This document shows positions 8,889 to 17,806 of a stretch of 64,000 bases of DNA, piece by piece (the stretch's first letter is position 1; every line of letters begins with the position of its first letter). Under the pieces are notes generated by a model. It was not told the DNA's origin. It saw only the letters and a program-made list of their open reading frames with translations, and made no database searches. Origin of the DNA: CAISCU01 sp051861545 (GTDB lineage Bacteria; Bacteroidota; Bacteroidia; UKL13-3); NCBI GenBank assembly GCA_051861545.1, contig JBIMKP010000023.1, positions 7,143-71,142 of the forward strand. Reading direction: 5' to 3'. The position numbers and the translations under genes are program-made.

Positions 8889-9164
8889 ATGTCAGTAAGC
8901 TTAAAACCATTAGCAGACAGAGTTCTAGTAGAACCTGCAACTGCAGAAGAAAAAACAGCGGGTGGTATCATCATCCCGGACACTGCAAAAGAAAAACCAC
9001 AACGCGGAACCGTAATAGCTGTTGGTAATGGCAAAAAAGATGAGCCTTTAACCGTAAAAGCTGGTGATACCGTTTTGTATGGTAAATATGCAGGTACTGA
9101 AATCAGTATTGAAGGCAAAGATTATTTGATTATGCGTGAATCAGACATTTTCGCAATTGTTTAA
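8889..9164 (+). CDS. groES: Co-chaperonin GroES
   Basis: 91 residues beginning SLKPLADRVLVEPATAEEKT, with the mobile loop TAGGIIIPDTAKEKPQRG (about 24-41) and the C-terminal KDYLIMRESDIFAIV. It forms the heptameric lid of GroEL. It is 29 bp upstream of groEL, the usual operon. No CIRCE element is visible in the 189 bp upstream. Confidence 0.97.
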   Translation: MSVSLKPLADRVLVEPATAEEKTAGGIIIPDTAKEKPQRGTVIAVGNGKKDEPLTVKAGDTVLYGKYAGTEISIEGKDYLIMRESDIFAIV

Positions 9165-9193
9165 TTGTTTAAAAATCAAATCATTAAAAAATT

Positions 9194-10831
9194 ATGACTA
9201 AGAAAATTTCATACGGAGTTGATGCTCGTGACGGTTTAAAACGTGGTGTTGATGCATTGGCAAATGCTGTAAAAGTAACATTAGGACCAAAAGGTCGTAA
9301 TGTGGTTATCGACAAAAAATTTGGTTCACCTTCTGTTACTAAAGATGGTGTTTCAGTTGCTAAAGAAATTGAATTAAAAGACCCTATCGAAAATATGGGT
9401 GCGCAAATGGTAAAAGAAGTTGCTTCTAAAACTGCTGATATTGCAGGTGATGGTACAACTACTGCTACTGTTTTAGCTCAAGCTATTGTTTCTGCAGGTT
9501 TGAAAAACGTTGCTGCTGGTGCTAATCCAATGGATTTAAAACGTGGTATCGACAAAGCTGTAGATACTGTTATTGAAAGCTTAAAAAGTCAATCACAACA
9601 AGTTGGTGATGATAACGAGAAAATTCGTCAGGTTGCAACTATTTCTGCTAACAACGATGAAGTTATCGGTAAATTAATTGCTGATGCTATGGCGAAAGTT
9701 GGTAAAGAAGGTGTTATTACTGTTGAAGAAGCAAAAGGTACTGAAACTGAAGTAAAAACAGTTGAAGGTATGCAATTCGACCGTGGATACTTATCTCCAT
9801 ACTTTGTTACTAATGCAGATAAAATGGAAGCAGATTTAGATGCTCCTTATATCTTGATTTATGATAAAAAAGTAAGCAATATGAAAGAATTGCTTCCTAT
9901 TTTAGAAGCAGTTGTTCAAACTGGAAAACCTTTGGTAATTATTGCTGAAGATGTTGAAGGTGAAGCTTTGGCTACTTTGGTTGTAAATAAAATTCGTGGT
10001 GCATTAAAAATCGCTGCTGTAAAAGCTCCAGGTTTTGGTGATAGAAGAAAAGCAATGTTAGAAGATATTGCTATCTTAACTGGTGGTACTGTTATCAGCG
10101 AAGAACGTGGTTACAAATTAGAAAATTGTGATATCTCTTACTTAGGTAGAGCAGAAAAAATCACTATCGATAAAGACAATACAACTATTATCAATGGTGC
10201 TGGTAAAACTGAAGATATCAAAGCTAGAGTAAACCAAATCAAAGCTCAAATCGAATCAAGTACTTCTGATTACGATAAAGAAAAATTACAAGAGCGTTTG
10301 GCTAAATTAGCTGGCGGTGTTGCAGTTCTTTATATTGGTGCAGCTACTGAGGTTGAAATGAAAGAAAAGAAAGACCGTGTTGATGATGCTTTACATGCAA
10401 CTCGTGCTGCTGTTGAAGAAGGTATCGTTGCTGGTGGTGGTGTAGCTTATATCCGTGCAGTTGAATCTTTAGAGAAATTAAAAGGTGCTAACGAAGATGA
10501 GTCAACAGGTATCGCTATTATTAAACGTGCTGTTGAAGAGCCTTTACGTCAAATTATTGCTAATGCAGGTGGTGAAGGTTCGGTTGTAGTAAATAAAGTA
10601 AAAGAAGGTAAAGGCGATTTTGGTTACAATGCTCGCACTGAAGCTTATGAAAACTTAATTGCTGCTGGTGTTATCGACCCAACTAAAGTAAGTCGTGTTG
10701 CCTTGCAAAATGCTGCTTCTGTTGCTGCTATGATTTTAACAACTGAGTGCATTTTAGCTGAAGAAAAAGAAAACAATCCAATGCCAATGCCAGGTGGAAT
10801 GCCAGGTGGTATGGGTGGAATGGACTACTAA
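9194..10831 (+). CDS. groEL: Chaperonin GroEL
   Basis: 545 residues, full length. It begins KKISYGVDARDGLKRGVDAL and has the ATP-binding GPKGRNVVIDK (about 32-42) and DGVSVAKEIEL segments, the catalytic AGDGTTTATVLAQ (about 85-97, containing the ATPase Asp), and the Gly/Met-rich tail MPMPGGMPGGMGGMDY. It folds cytosolic proteins in an ATP-driven double ring with GroES. The codon usage is noticeably regular (GGT, GTT), as expected for a highly expressed gene. Confidence 0.98.
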   Translation: MTKKISYGVDARDGLKRGVDALANAVKVTLGPKGRNVVIDKKFGSPSVTKDGVSVAKEIELKDPIENMGAQMVKEVASKTADIAGDGTTTATVLAQAIVSAGLKNVAAGANPMDLKRGIDKAVDTVIESLKSQSQQVGDDNEKIRQVATISANNDEVIGKLIADAMAKVGKEGVITVEEAKGTETEVKTVEGMQFDRGYLSPYFVTNADKMEADLDAPYILIYDKKVSNMKELLPILEAVVQTGKPLVIIAEDVEGEALATLVVNKIRGALKIAAVKAPGFGDRRKAMLEDIAILTGGTVISEERGYKLENCDISYLGRAEKITIDKDNTTIINGAGKTEDIKARVNQIKAQIESSTSDYDKEKLQERLAKLAGGVAVLYIGAATEVEMKEKKDRVDDALHATRAAVEEGIVAGGGVAYIRAVESLEKLKGANEDESTGIAIIKRAVEEPLRQIIANAGGEGSVVVNKVKEGKGDFGYNARTEAYENLIAAGVIDPTKVSRVALQNAASVAAMILTTECILAEEKENNPMPMPGGMPGGMGGMDY

Positions 10832-10850
10832 TAGTTCGTTCTATAAAAGA

Positions 10851-10883
10851 AAAAATCCTCGCCAAAAGCGGGGATTTTTTTTT
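10851..10883 (+). terminator. Rho-independent terminator after groEL
   Basis: Stem AAAAATCCTCGC / GCGGGGATTTTT (one G-T pair) around CAAAA, followed by a T run, 20 bp after the groEL stop. Confidence 0.93.
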
Positions 10884-10957
10884 GTTTTTAATTCCTTATT
10901 AATCCCCGATGTAACATATTTTTAATACTTTCGTTTTAGTAGCTTATTATCAAAAAA

Positions 10958-11953
10958 ATGAAAAAATTACTCCTATTCTCTTTTCTTGTATTCACCCTTC
11001 AAGTAAATGCGCAGTTTTTTAAAGGCGCTTATTACCAATTCGCTTTTTATCCTTATTCAAGCCAAGTTAATTGGTATGAAGAAAATACAAAACTGAAAGA
11101 GCAAAAGATTACTGCAGTAATTGAATCATCTAAAGATAAAAAAACTGGAGAATTCTTTAAAGTCAAAGAATATAAACTGAATAATTCCGGAAGGATTATT
11201 GAATATTATCAGTTTAATAAAAAAGGAAAGAAAGTTAAGTTAAATATTCATTGTGATTTTCAAAACAATCTATTGAATGAATTGCGTGCTCAAAAAGCGA
11301 ATGGCGATACCATTTATATGACTAGATATACTTATAAAAACAACAAAGAAATAAGTAGAATTTATTATAAAAAAAATAAACTAGATGTTCCTACTTGGAA
11401 AACTGAAAACCAATACAACGATTCTGGTAAATTAATCATGACTCAATCTTTTAGAAAAGGAAAGTTGAATTATAGATATGAGTATGAATTTTATGCAAAT
11501 GGTAGTAAGAAAGAAACCCGTTATTACAATTCAAAAAACATACTAAAATACCGCTATACTTATGAATGTGATCCCAAAGGAGAATTAGAAGATAAAGAAG
11601 TTAAAAATAGAAATTACTGTGTAAAGAAAGATTACAAAAATGATGGTTCCTTTATGGAAATTTCTGAGTACAAAAATGAAAAAGGAAAAGTAACCAAGTA
11701 CATACGTTATTATTCTGCTGATTCATTGTTGATGTTGGCCGAAAATTTTAATTTCAGAGGAGAGATGAATTACAAAACTGCTTATCAATATAATTCAAAC
11801 AAACAGGTTACCAAGCAAGAGAATTCAAACAAAAAAGGTGTGTTTTACAGCAATAATTTTGAATACAATCAACAAGGTTTATTTACTAAAGGTAGCCGAA
11901 TCAACAAAAAAGGTAAAGCCACATACGAATGGACATTTGATTACAAAAACTAA
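10958..11953 (+). CDS. Secreted protein with short YD-like repeats
   Basis: 331 residues with a signal peptide (KKLLLFSFLVFTLQVNA, cleavage before QFF). The mature part repeats a Tyr/Lys/Asn-rich beta-hairpin pattern, as in YKLNNSGRIIEYYQFNKKGK, YNDSGKLIMTQSFRKGKL and YNQQGLFTKGSRINKKGK, reminiscent of YD/RHS or MORN-like repeats, covering about 60-331. There is no sorting tail or enzyme motif. It is probably periplasmic or surface located. A 7/8 match to the -7 box (TACTTTCG, 10926-10933) lies 24 bp upstream. It is followed after 24 bp by a beta-lactamase-fold gene on the same strand, so they may be co-transcribed. Function unknown. Confidence 0.75.
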   Translation: MKKLLLFSFLVFTLQVNAQFFKGAYYQFAFYPYSSQVNWYEENTKLKEQKITAVIESSKDKKTGEFFKVKEYKLNNSGRIIEYYQFNKKGKKVKLNIHCDFQNNLLNELRAQKANGDTIYMTRYTYKNNKEISRIYYKKNKLDVPTWKTENQYNDSGKLIMTQSFRKGKLNYRYEYEFYANGSKKETRYYNSKNILKYRYTYECDPKGELEDKEVKNRNYCVKKDYKNDGSFMEISEYKNEKGKVTKYIRYYSADSLLMLAENFNFRGEMNYKTAYQYNSNKQVTKQENSNKKGVFYSNNFEYNQQGLFTKGSRINKKGKATYEWTFDYKN

Positions 11954-11977
11954 ATCTTGATTCCATAAATTGCCTCC

Positions 11978-13138
11978 ATGAAAATACTTAAAAAGGTTTT
12001 ATTAGTTCTATTGGGTATGGTACTTATAGTAGAAGTTTACTTAGTTTTAAGTGGCAATTGGCATGTAAACAGAGTATTAGCAATGACCATTTTTCGTGGT
12101 AAAACAGGACCTGATATTTTTGAATTGCAAGATTTTCCTAGCAGAAAAATTTCGATTGGAAACCCACAAGCATGGCCTAAATCTAGCAGATATGGTAAAG
12201 TTCATCCTTCAAAAGAATTGTTAACTGCATCTGCTGATTACCAAACTACAGCTTTGTGTTTAATTCAGAATGATAGCTTGGTATATGAAGAATATTGGGA
12301 AGGAACCAATGAACATAGTTTGTCGAATTCATTTTCAATGGCAAAATCATTTACTTCTATTTTAATAGGAATTGCTTTGAAAGATGGATTGATTAAAAGT
12401 TTAGATGAACCTGTTGGCAATTATATCGAAGAATTCAAAGCTGATGCCTATAAAGATATTACCATCAAACATTTGTTGTGGATGGGTTCAGGATTAGACT
12501 TTCATGAAAGTTATGGTAGCCCGATTGGCTGGCCTGCTAAAGCCTATTACGGAACAGATGTAAATTCAACAGTTTTACAACCTGATGTATCTCAAAAAAC
12601 AGGTACACACTATAATTATAAAGGTGGAGATACGCAGCTATTAGGTATAATACTTAAAAAAGTTACTGGTAAAAATGTGGCTGAATATGCATCAGAAAAA
12701 TTATGGAAAAAAATTGGTGCAGAAGACGAATCATATTGGAGTATAGATGTTGAAGATGGCATGGAAAAAGTAAGCTGCTGTTATTATGCAAGTGCAAGAG
12801 ATTTTGCAAGATTCGGCAGTTTATTCCTAAAAAAAGGTAATTGGAATGGAGAGCAAATTGTTGACAGTTCGTATGTTGAAGCTTCAATAAAACCATCGCC
12901 ATTAGTAAAACAAGATGAAACTCCTGTAGATAATTACGGCTACCAATGGTGGATAGCAAATTACAAAGGAGAACAAATATTTTATGCAAGAGGAATATTG
13001 GGTCAGTACATTTTTGCCATTCCTTCAAAAAATATAATAATGGTAAGATTGGGACATAAACGTGCTTCAAAATCAGGAGATGAACTACCTAAAGATGGAT
13101 ATACTTATTTAGATATGGTTGATGAATTAGCAAATTAA
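11978..13138 (+). CDS. Beta-lactamase-fold serine hydrolase (class C / esterase-like)
   Basis: 386 residues. An N-terminal membrane anchor or uncleaved signal (about 5-25) is followed by a serine beta-lactamase-like fold. The nucleophile motif S-x-x-K is SMAK (Ser120, Lys123), a second motif is YNYKGGDTQLLG, and the KTG-equivalent region is ARGILGQYIFAIP near the C-terminus. The last motif resembles NylB-like hydrolases and esterases more than true beta-lactamases. It probably acts in the periplasm on an amide or ester; the substrate is not deducible. There is no evidence that it confers antibiotic resistance. Confidence 0.85.
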   Translation: MKILKKVLLVLLGMVLIVEVYLVLSGNWHVNRVLAMTIFRGKTGPDIFELQDFPSRKISIGNPQAWPKSSRYGKVHPSKELLTASADYQTTALCLIQNDSLVYEEYWEGTNEHSLSNSFSMAKSFTSILIGIALKDGLIKSLDEPVGNYIEEFKADAYKDITIKHLLWMGSGLDFHESYGSPIGWPAKAYYGTDVNSTVLQPDVSQKTGTHYNYKGGDTQLLGIILKKVTGKNVAEYASEKLWKKIGAEDESYWSIDVEDGMEKVSCCYYASARDFARFGSLFLKKGNWNGEQIVDSSYVEASIKPSPLVKQDETPVDNYGYQWWIANYKGEQIFYARGILGQYIFAIPSKNIIMVRLGHKRASKSGDELPKDGYTYLDMVDELAN

Positions 13139-13220
13139 CCAACTATCAAATTAATAATAAAATCATCATAATGCTAATAGAATCATCGCTACGAAAATAT
13201 CATTAGATGCATCTTCCCAC

Positions 13221-13574
13221 ATGCATTTAGGACTAAAAATTAAGGTAGAAAGAATCAAACAAAAACTTACTCAGGCAGAACTTGCTGAGAAAATAAATAA
13301 AACCCGAGCTTTAGTTTCCAGTATTGAGCAAACAGGAAAAGCAGGATTTTACACCTTACAAAAAATCTGTGAAGTTTTGGGTTTAGATATTGACGAACTT
13401 ACTGACCCTGCTTACGACCCAATGCATACTTATGTTAGTAAAGAATCAACAGATAAAATTAAAAACCTAGAACAGGAAATTGAGTATTTAAAAAGATTAA
13501 CAGAGTCGCAGGCAGAACATATTAAAGCATTAAAAGAAAACAAGGAATATATAACAAAAAGAAAATCAAGGTAG
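13221..13574 (+). CDS. XRE-family helix-turn-helix regulator with C-terminal coiled coil
   Basis: 117 residues. Residues 1-60 are a Cro/C1-type HTH: LGLKIKVERIKQKLTQAELA, NKTRALVSSIEQTGKAGFYT, then LQKICEVLGLDIDELTD. Residues 75-112 form a coiled coil, probably for dimerisation. The ATG at 13221 is preferred, because the nearby ATG at 13207 runs into a stop in its own frame. It stands alone between the hydrolase and a HAD phosphatase. Bacteroidota have many such short regulators; its targets are unknown. Confidence 0.88.
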   Translation: MHLGLKIKVERIKQKLTQAELAEKINKTRALVSSIEQTGKAGFYTLQKICEVLGLDIDELTDPAYDPMHTYVSKESTDKIKNLEQEIEYLKRLTESQAEHIKALKENKEYITKRKSR

Positions 13575-13643
13575 TAAAATTAACTCCTGTTAAACAATAT
13601 ATATAGTTTATTGTTAGTCTATGTATTGTAAAATTACTATCAA

Positions 13644-14270
13644 ATGATTAAAAATATTATTTTCGATTTAGGTGGAGTTATCTTAAACTTAGACCAAGAA
13701 AGAACTTTTAGGGCTTTTAAAAAACTTGGAGCTGATTTAGATGATTTAAATGCCCAATCAACTGTTTTTAAAGATTTTGAAACAGGAAAAGTAGATGCTG
13801 AGTATTTTGTACATCATTTAAAATCTGCTCTAAAAGGAAGTGTAGAAACTTCTCAAATTTTAAACGCTTGGAACGCCATGTTATTAGATTTACCTAAGCA
13901 AAGAGTGGATTTAATCAACTCATTAAAAGGTAAATACAAAATCTTTTTATTTAGTAATACGAACACCATCCATATGGAGGAAATTCTTAAATATACCGAT
14001 GAACATTTAGGAAGCGGAGTATTCAGTGGTATGTTTGATAAAATGTATTTATCGTATGAAATAGGACTAAGAAAACCAAATCCGGATTCGTTTCACATGT
14101 TATTGAAAGATGCTGGATTAAAAGGATTTGAAACCGTTTTTATTGATGACAGCAAAATCAATAATAAAGGGGCTCAAGAAGCAGGAATCCACACTATCTG
14201 GGCAAAAGAGCCTTTTGACACTTGGGCAATTAAAGAAATTCAGGCAATAAAAACCTTACAGATGAACTAG
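13644..14270 (+). CDS. HAD-superfamily hydrolase (subclass IA, YihX-like)
   Basis: 208 residues with all four HAD motifs: FDLGGVIL (nucleophile Asp8), FLFSNTN (Ser104), GLRKPNPDSF (Lys144) and FIDDSKINNKGA (Asp168, Asp169). The usual second Asp of motif I is Gly10, as in YihX-type sugar phosphatases. A helical cap occupies about 17-85. It is likely a small-metabolite phosphatase. Its 3' end overlaps the convergent downstream gene by 15 bp. Confidence 0.9.
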   Translation: MIKNIIFDLGGVILNLDQERTFRAFKKLGADLDDLNAQSTVFKDFETGKVDAEYFVHHLKSALKGSVETSQILNAWNAMLLDLPKQRVDLINSLKGKYKIFLFSNTNTIHMEEILKYTDEHLGSGVFSGMFDKMYLSYEIGLRKPNPDSFHMLLKDAGLKGFETVFIDDSKINNKGAQEAGIHTIWAKEPFDTWAIKEIQAIKTLQMN

Positions 14271-14825
14271 TTTAAATTCTAGTTTGCGTACCAAAGAACC
14301 ATAATCCGACCTTAGATTTCTAGCAACCTTCCTCACATCTTTATATTCTTGAAACATATCGATTAGGAGAATATCAAACACCGAGCTTTCAACAAACTGT
14401 AATTCCTTTTCGAAACCACAAACAGCCAAGGCATTGGTTTTACGTAGAAAACGCTTTACATGTCGTGTATCTGTATTAAGGGTTTGACATGAGCCAAAAT
14501 GAATGATTCTATCGTAACATTCTGTGCCTAACATCTCTGCTAATTCATCGAGATTAATTGCTTGTTTATTGATTAAAATTTCATTGGGTTTTCCATGAAA
14601 TGCTAGGTATAAAATTGAGTATTGGGAATAACGTTTGAGCTGCCATTGCTTGAGGTAATGTTCAAGATTTTCTTTAGTACCACAATGCCTGTGTATGAAA
14701 TCGATATCTCTGTTTTGCTTCAAAAAAGCCAAAGCAGCCATTATACTGTTTTGTTTGATGAGATTTCGACTCCAATCACCCTCTAAACAAAATACATCTT
14801 TTTGGTAGGCTTTAGAAATTTTCAT
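14256..14825 (-). CDS. Small protein with caspase/CHAT-like His-Cys signatures
   Basis: 189 residues, no signal peptide. Two strand-plus-motif segments match clan CD peptidases: ILYLAFHGKPNEI with His77-Gly78, and RIIHFGSCQTL with Cys113. They are followed by ALAVCGFEKELQFVESSVFD, which resembles the segment after the catalytic Cys in CHAT and caspase domains (hydrophobic strand, G-F/W, then Ser-rich helix). Thus a minimal caspase-fold core with an intact His-Cys dyad is plausible. There is no partner domain or obvious operon partner. Whether it is an active protease is unknown. The C-terminal helix region is basic (VRKVARNLRSDYGSLVRKL). Confidence 0.65.
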   Translation of the reverse strand: MKISKAYQKDVFCLEGDWSRNLIKQNSIMAALAFLKQNRDIDFIHRHCGTKENLEHYLKQWQLKRYSQYSILYLAFHGKPNEILINKQAINLDELAEMLGTECYDRIIHFGSCQTLNTDTRHVKRFLRKTNALAVCGFEKELQFVESSVFDILLIDMFQEYKDVRKVARNLRSDYGSLVRKLEFKLVHL

Positions 14826-14844
14826 AGTATCACAAATCTATAAT

Positions 14845-14874
14845 AAAAAAGGGGTTCAATGAACCCCTTTTTTT
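14845..14874 (-). terminator. Rho-independent terminator of the dcw cluster
   Basis: Near-perfect hairpin AAAAAAGGGGTTCA / TGAACCCCTTTTTT with only a short loop, with A and T runs on both sides. On the minus strand it begins at the ftsZ stop codon, so it ends the 15-kb dcw transcript. Confidence 0.94.
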
Positions 14875-16444
14875 AATCTACATTGTCATGTAGGAATGTA
14901 TTGTTACTTTTAATTTCCGGTCTTCCTGAACCATCATCAAACAAACTCAGTTTAGATACTTGTGTTGCAGATGAGTGCGGAATATCTTCCAGCTTTTTCT
15001 GTTTACGTTTATAAGCAGGTTCTTTTTCTAAATCACGAACACCCTGACTTGTATTTAGCGTAACATTTAAATCCTTCAATTCTTTTATTCTGAGAATTTG
15101 TCTTTCAATTTTTTTCTCAGGGTCTTCAAATAAGGGATTGGTGTGAAAATCGAGTAAGGAGGGATTTTGCCTAGTTACTGGCTCCTCTTTTTTAGCTGAC
15201 ATATTTAGATCCGGCTCCAATTCAAACATTTCTGATTCCTCTTCTGCTTCAATGCGCATACTTAAATCAATCTCATTACTTTGTTTGTTTTCAGCAGGTA
15301 CAGGAACCGAATCAGACTCTAAAAAATGGCGTATTGGCGGTTCCTCCATCGCCTTTGGTTGTTCTGAAACTTGGTTAATAACCGGAACTGGAACTGGCGC
15401 TACAGGAGGTGTTGGAGGAGTAATTGTTTTACTTTCAACCTGACCAATAATAATTTTATTTTCTTTAGGCCCACTTTCGAAGCCAGTTGCAATGATAGTT
15501 ACTGCTACAGCATCTCCTAAATTATCATCATAAGAAGTACCAATAATCATTTCGGCAGAGAATCCACTTTCTTCCTGAATATAGTTTGAAATCTCTTCGA
15601 ATTCACTCATAAGTAATTCATGTTTACCAGGAGCAGAACTTAAGTTTAACAAAATGTTTTTAGCACCAGTAATTCTGTTATCATTCAATAAAGGAGAAGT
15701 TAATGCCGACATTACTGCATCAATTGCTCTTGATTCACCGCTTGCCACTGCAGAACCCATTAGCGCAACACCACTTGCTTTCATTACAGTTTTAACGTCT
15801 TCAAAATCCACGTTAATTTCTCCAGGATATGTAATTACCTCAGCAATACCTTTTGCAGCAGTATTTAAAATTTCATTTGCATGAGAAAAAGCCTGACTCA
15901 TAGGCAAGTTTCCATACATATCTTTGATTTTATCGTTACTAATTACAAGTAAACAATCAACAGAACGCTTTAAGGCTTCAATACCTTCAATAGCATATTC
16001 TTTCCTTCTTTTTCCTTCAAAAGAAAAAGGAGTTGTAACAATACCGACTGTTAAAATATCTAATTCACGAGCAGTTTTAGCAATAATTGGAGCAGCACCT
16101 GTACCAGTACCACCGCCCATTCCGGCAGTAATAAAAAGCATTTTGGTATTTACACCCAAAGTCTCAATAATATCCTCAATTGCCTCCATCGCCGATTGTT
16201 TTCCAATCTCTGGATTTGCCCCTGCACCAAGTCCGTTTGTTAGACTTGCACCTAGTTGAATTTTATTAGGAATAGGACTAGCTTCTAAGACCTGTAAATC
16301 GGTATTACAAATAATAAAATCTACCCCTTTAATACCTTGAGAAAACATATAGTTTACGGCATTACCACCGCCTCCGCCCACACCTAACACCTTAATGATA
16401 GATGATTTCTCTCTTGGCATGTTAAACTTAAATGTACTTTCCAT
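14873..16444 (-). CDS. ftsZ: Cell division protein FtsZ
   Basis: 523 residues. The tubulin-like GTPase core (about 15-325) has the glycine-rich N-terminal VLGVGGGGGNAVN, the GTP signature GGGTGTG (110-116) and the T7 loop NVDFEDVK with Asp213 and Asp216, which activates the neighbouring subunit's GTP. It polymerises into the Z-ring. After the core there is a long variable tail of about 200 residues (Pro/Val-rich, then acidic, then basic), longer than in E. coli but common in Bacteroidota. It is the last gene of the dcw cluster, 31 bp after ftsA. Confidence 0.98.
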   Translation of the reverse strand: MESTFKFNMPREKSSIIKVLGVGGGGGNAVNYMFSQGIKGVDFIICNTDLQVLEASPIPNKIQLGASLTNGLGAGANPEIGKQSAMEAIEDIIETLGVNTKMLFITAGMGGGTGTGAAPIIAKTARELDILTVGIVTTPFSFEGKRRKEYAIEGIEALKRSVDCLLVISNDKIKDMYGNLPMSQAFSHANEILNTAAKGIAEVITYPGEINVDFEDVKTVMKASGVALMGSAVASGESRAIDAVMSALTSPLLNDNRITGAKNILLNLSSAPGKHELLMSEFEEISNYIQEESGFSAEMIIGTSYDDNLGDAVAVTIIATGFESGPKENKIIIGQVESKTITPPTPPVAPVPVPVINQVSEQPKAMEEPPIRHFLESDSVPVPAENKQSNEIDLSMRIEAEEESEMFELEPDLNMSAKKEEPVTRQNPSLLDFHTNPLFEDPEKKIERQILRIKELKDLNVTLNTSQGVRDLEKEPAYKRKQKKLEDIPHSSATQVSKLSLFDDGSGRPEIKSNNTFLHDNVD

Positions 16445-16475
16445 ATTCTGCTTTTATTCTTCTACTCAATTAGTT

Positions 16476-17795
16476 CTAAAAATCTTTAAGATCACCATCT
16501 TCATACAACCATTTAGAACCTTTTTCAATTAATTTTTTAAGGAAACCACCACTCTGTTCAGGAGTCTTTTCTTCCTTTTTTTCCATGGTTTTTCCAATTT
16601 TGCTAAGGTCAGAATCATCCATCGACTTAAAACCCTTAATCATTAAACCAACACCTGTTGCAAAAACCGGACTTTTTATATCTTCAATTTCCGATTTTCC
16701 TAAATGTTCATTAGCAAAACCAATTCTAGTATCGATACCAGTAACAAATTCTGCTAATTTATCGAGGTGTTTTAATTGAGAACCACCACCTGTAATTACA
16801 ATACCAGCGTTTAATTTTTTCTCTAAACCAGAACTTTTAATTTCATAAAGAACTGCTTCAAAAATTTCTTCAACTCTTGCTTGAATAACATGAGCTAAAT
16901 TTTTAACAGAAACTTCTTTTGGAGGGCGACCATGAAAACTTGGAATACTTACAATTTCATTTTCTTTATTTTCATCAGCCAAAGCAGAACCAAATCTTAG
17001 TTTTAAAGCCTCTGCTTGGTTGTTTAGCACATTACATCCCTCTTCAATATCTTTTGTGATTACTTTACCACCAAAAGGAATAACTGCAGTATGACGAATA
17101 ATACCTTTTTTGAAAATAGCAATATCTGTAGTTCCACCACCAATATCAACCAAACAAACTCCGGCTTCCATTTCTTCTGGAGCCAAAACAGCTTCTGCAG
17201 ATGAAAGTGGCTCAAGAATTAAATCGGCAACATTAAAGCCTGCTCTTTCTACACTTTTGTAGATGTTTTTAATAGCATCAACATTACCAGTGATGATATG
17301 AAAATTAGAAGAAAGACGGATGCCTGACATTCCAATTGGGTCAATAACATCGCCAATATCATCAACAGTATATTCTTGAGGAAGAACGTGAATGATATCA
17401 TCACCTGGAGGCAAAGCGAGGTTATAAGTATCTTTTATTAAACGTTCAACATCTTCGCGACTAATTTCTGAATCTGTATTTGCTCTGCTGATACTATTTT
17501 TATGCTGTAAACTTCTAATATGCTGACCTGCAATACCAACATGAACGCTATTTACTTCAACTTTTATATTGGAATTACTTTTTACCAATGAAGATTTAGC
17601 CTTCTCCATTGCCTCAGTAATAGCTTTTACTGTTTTTTCTATATTTCTAACTTCACCACGAATCACACCTAAACTCTCGGCCCTACCCATTGCCAAAACC
17701 TCGAGCTTACCATGCTCATTTCTAGTACCAACAATGGCGCAAACCTTTGTGGTACCAATATCTAATCCTACAACAATTTTCAACTCGTTTGACAT
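16476..17795 (-). CDS. ftsA: Cell division protein FtsA
   Basis: 439 residues of the actin/Hsp70 fold. The phosphate-1 motif is GLDIGTTKVCAIVG (about 10-23), the inserted 1C domain covers about 85-165, the phosphate-2 motif is VDIGGGTTDIAIF, and the adenosine motif is IVITGGGSQLKHL. The C-terminal GGFLKKLIEKGSKWLYED is an amphipathic helix typical of FtsA membrane attachment. It tethers FtsZ filaments to the inner membrane. It lies 11 bp after ftsQ in the dcw operon. Confidence 0.97.
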   Translation of the reverse strand: MSNELKIVVGLDIGTTKVCAIVGTRNEHGKLEVLAMGRAESLGVIRGEVRNIEKTVKAITEAMEKAKSSLVKSNSNIKVEVNSVHVGIAGQHIRSLQHKNSISRANTDSEISREDVERLIKDTYNLALPPGDDIIHVLPQEYTVDDIGDVIDPIGMSGIRLSSNFHIITGNVDAIKNIYKSVERAGFNVADLILEPLSSAEAVLAPEEMEAGVCLVDIGGGTTDIAIFKKGIIRHTAVIPFGGKVITKDIEEGCNVLNNQAEALKLRFGSALADENKENEIVSIPSFHGRPPKEVSVKNLAHVIQARVEEIFEAVLYEIKSSGLEKKLNAGIVITGGGSQLKHLDKLAEFVTGIDTRIGFANEHLGKSEIEDIKSPVFATGVGLMIKGFKSMDDSDLSKIGKTMEKKEEKTPEQSGGFLKKLIEKGSKWLYEDGDLKDF

Positions 17796-17806
17796 AATAT
17801 GCCTTT

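Noticed and set aside
11978..13138. Antibiotic-resistance beta-lactamase
   Set aside because: The third motif resembles NylB-like hydrolases and esterases, not KTG of true class C enzymes; resistance cannot be claimed.
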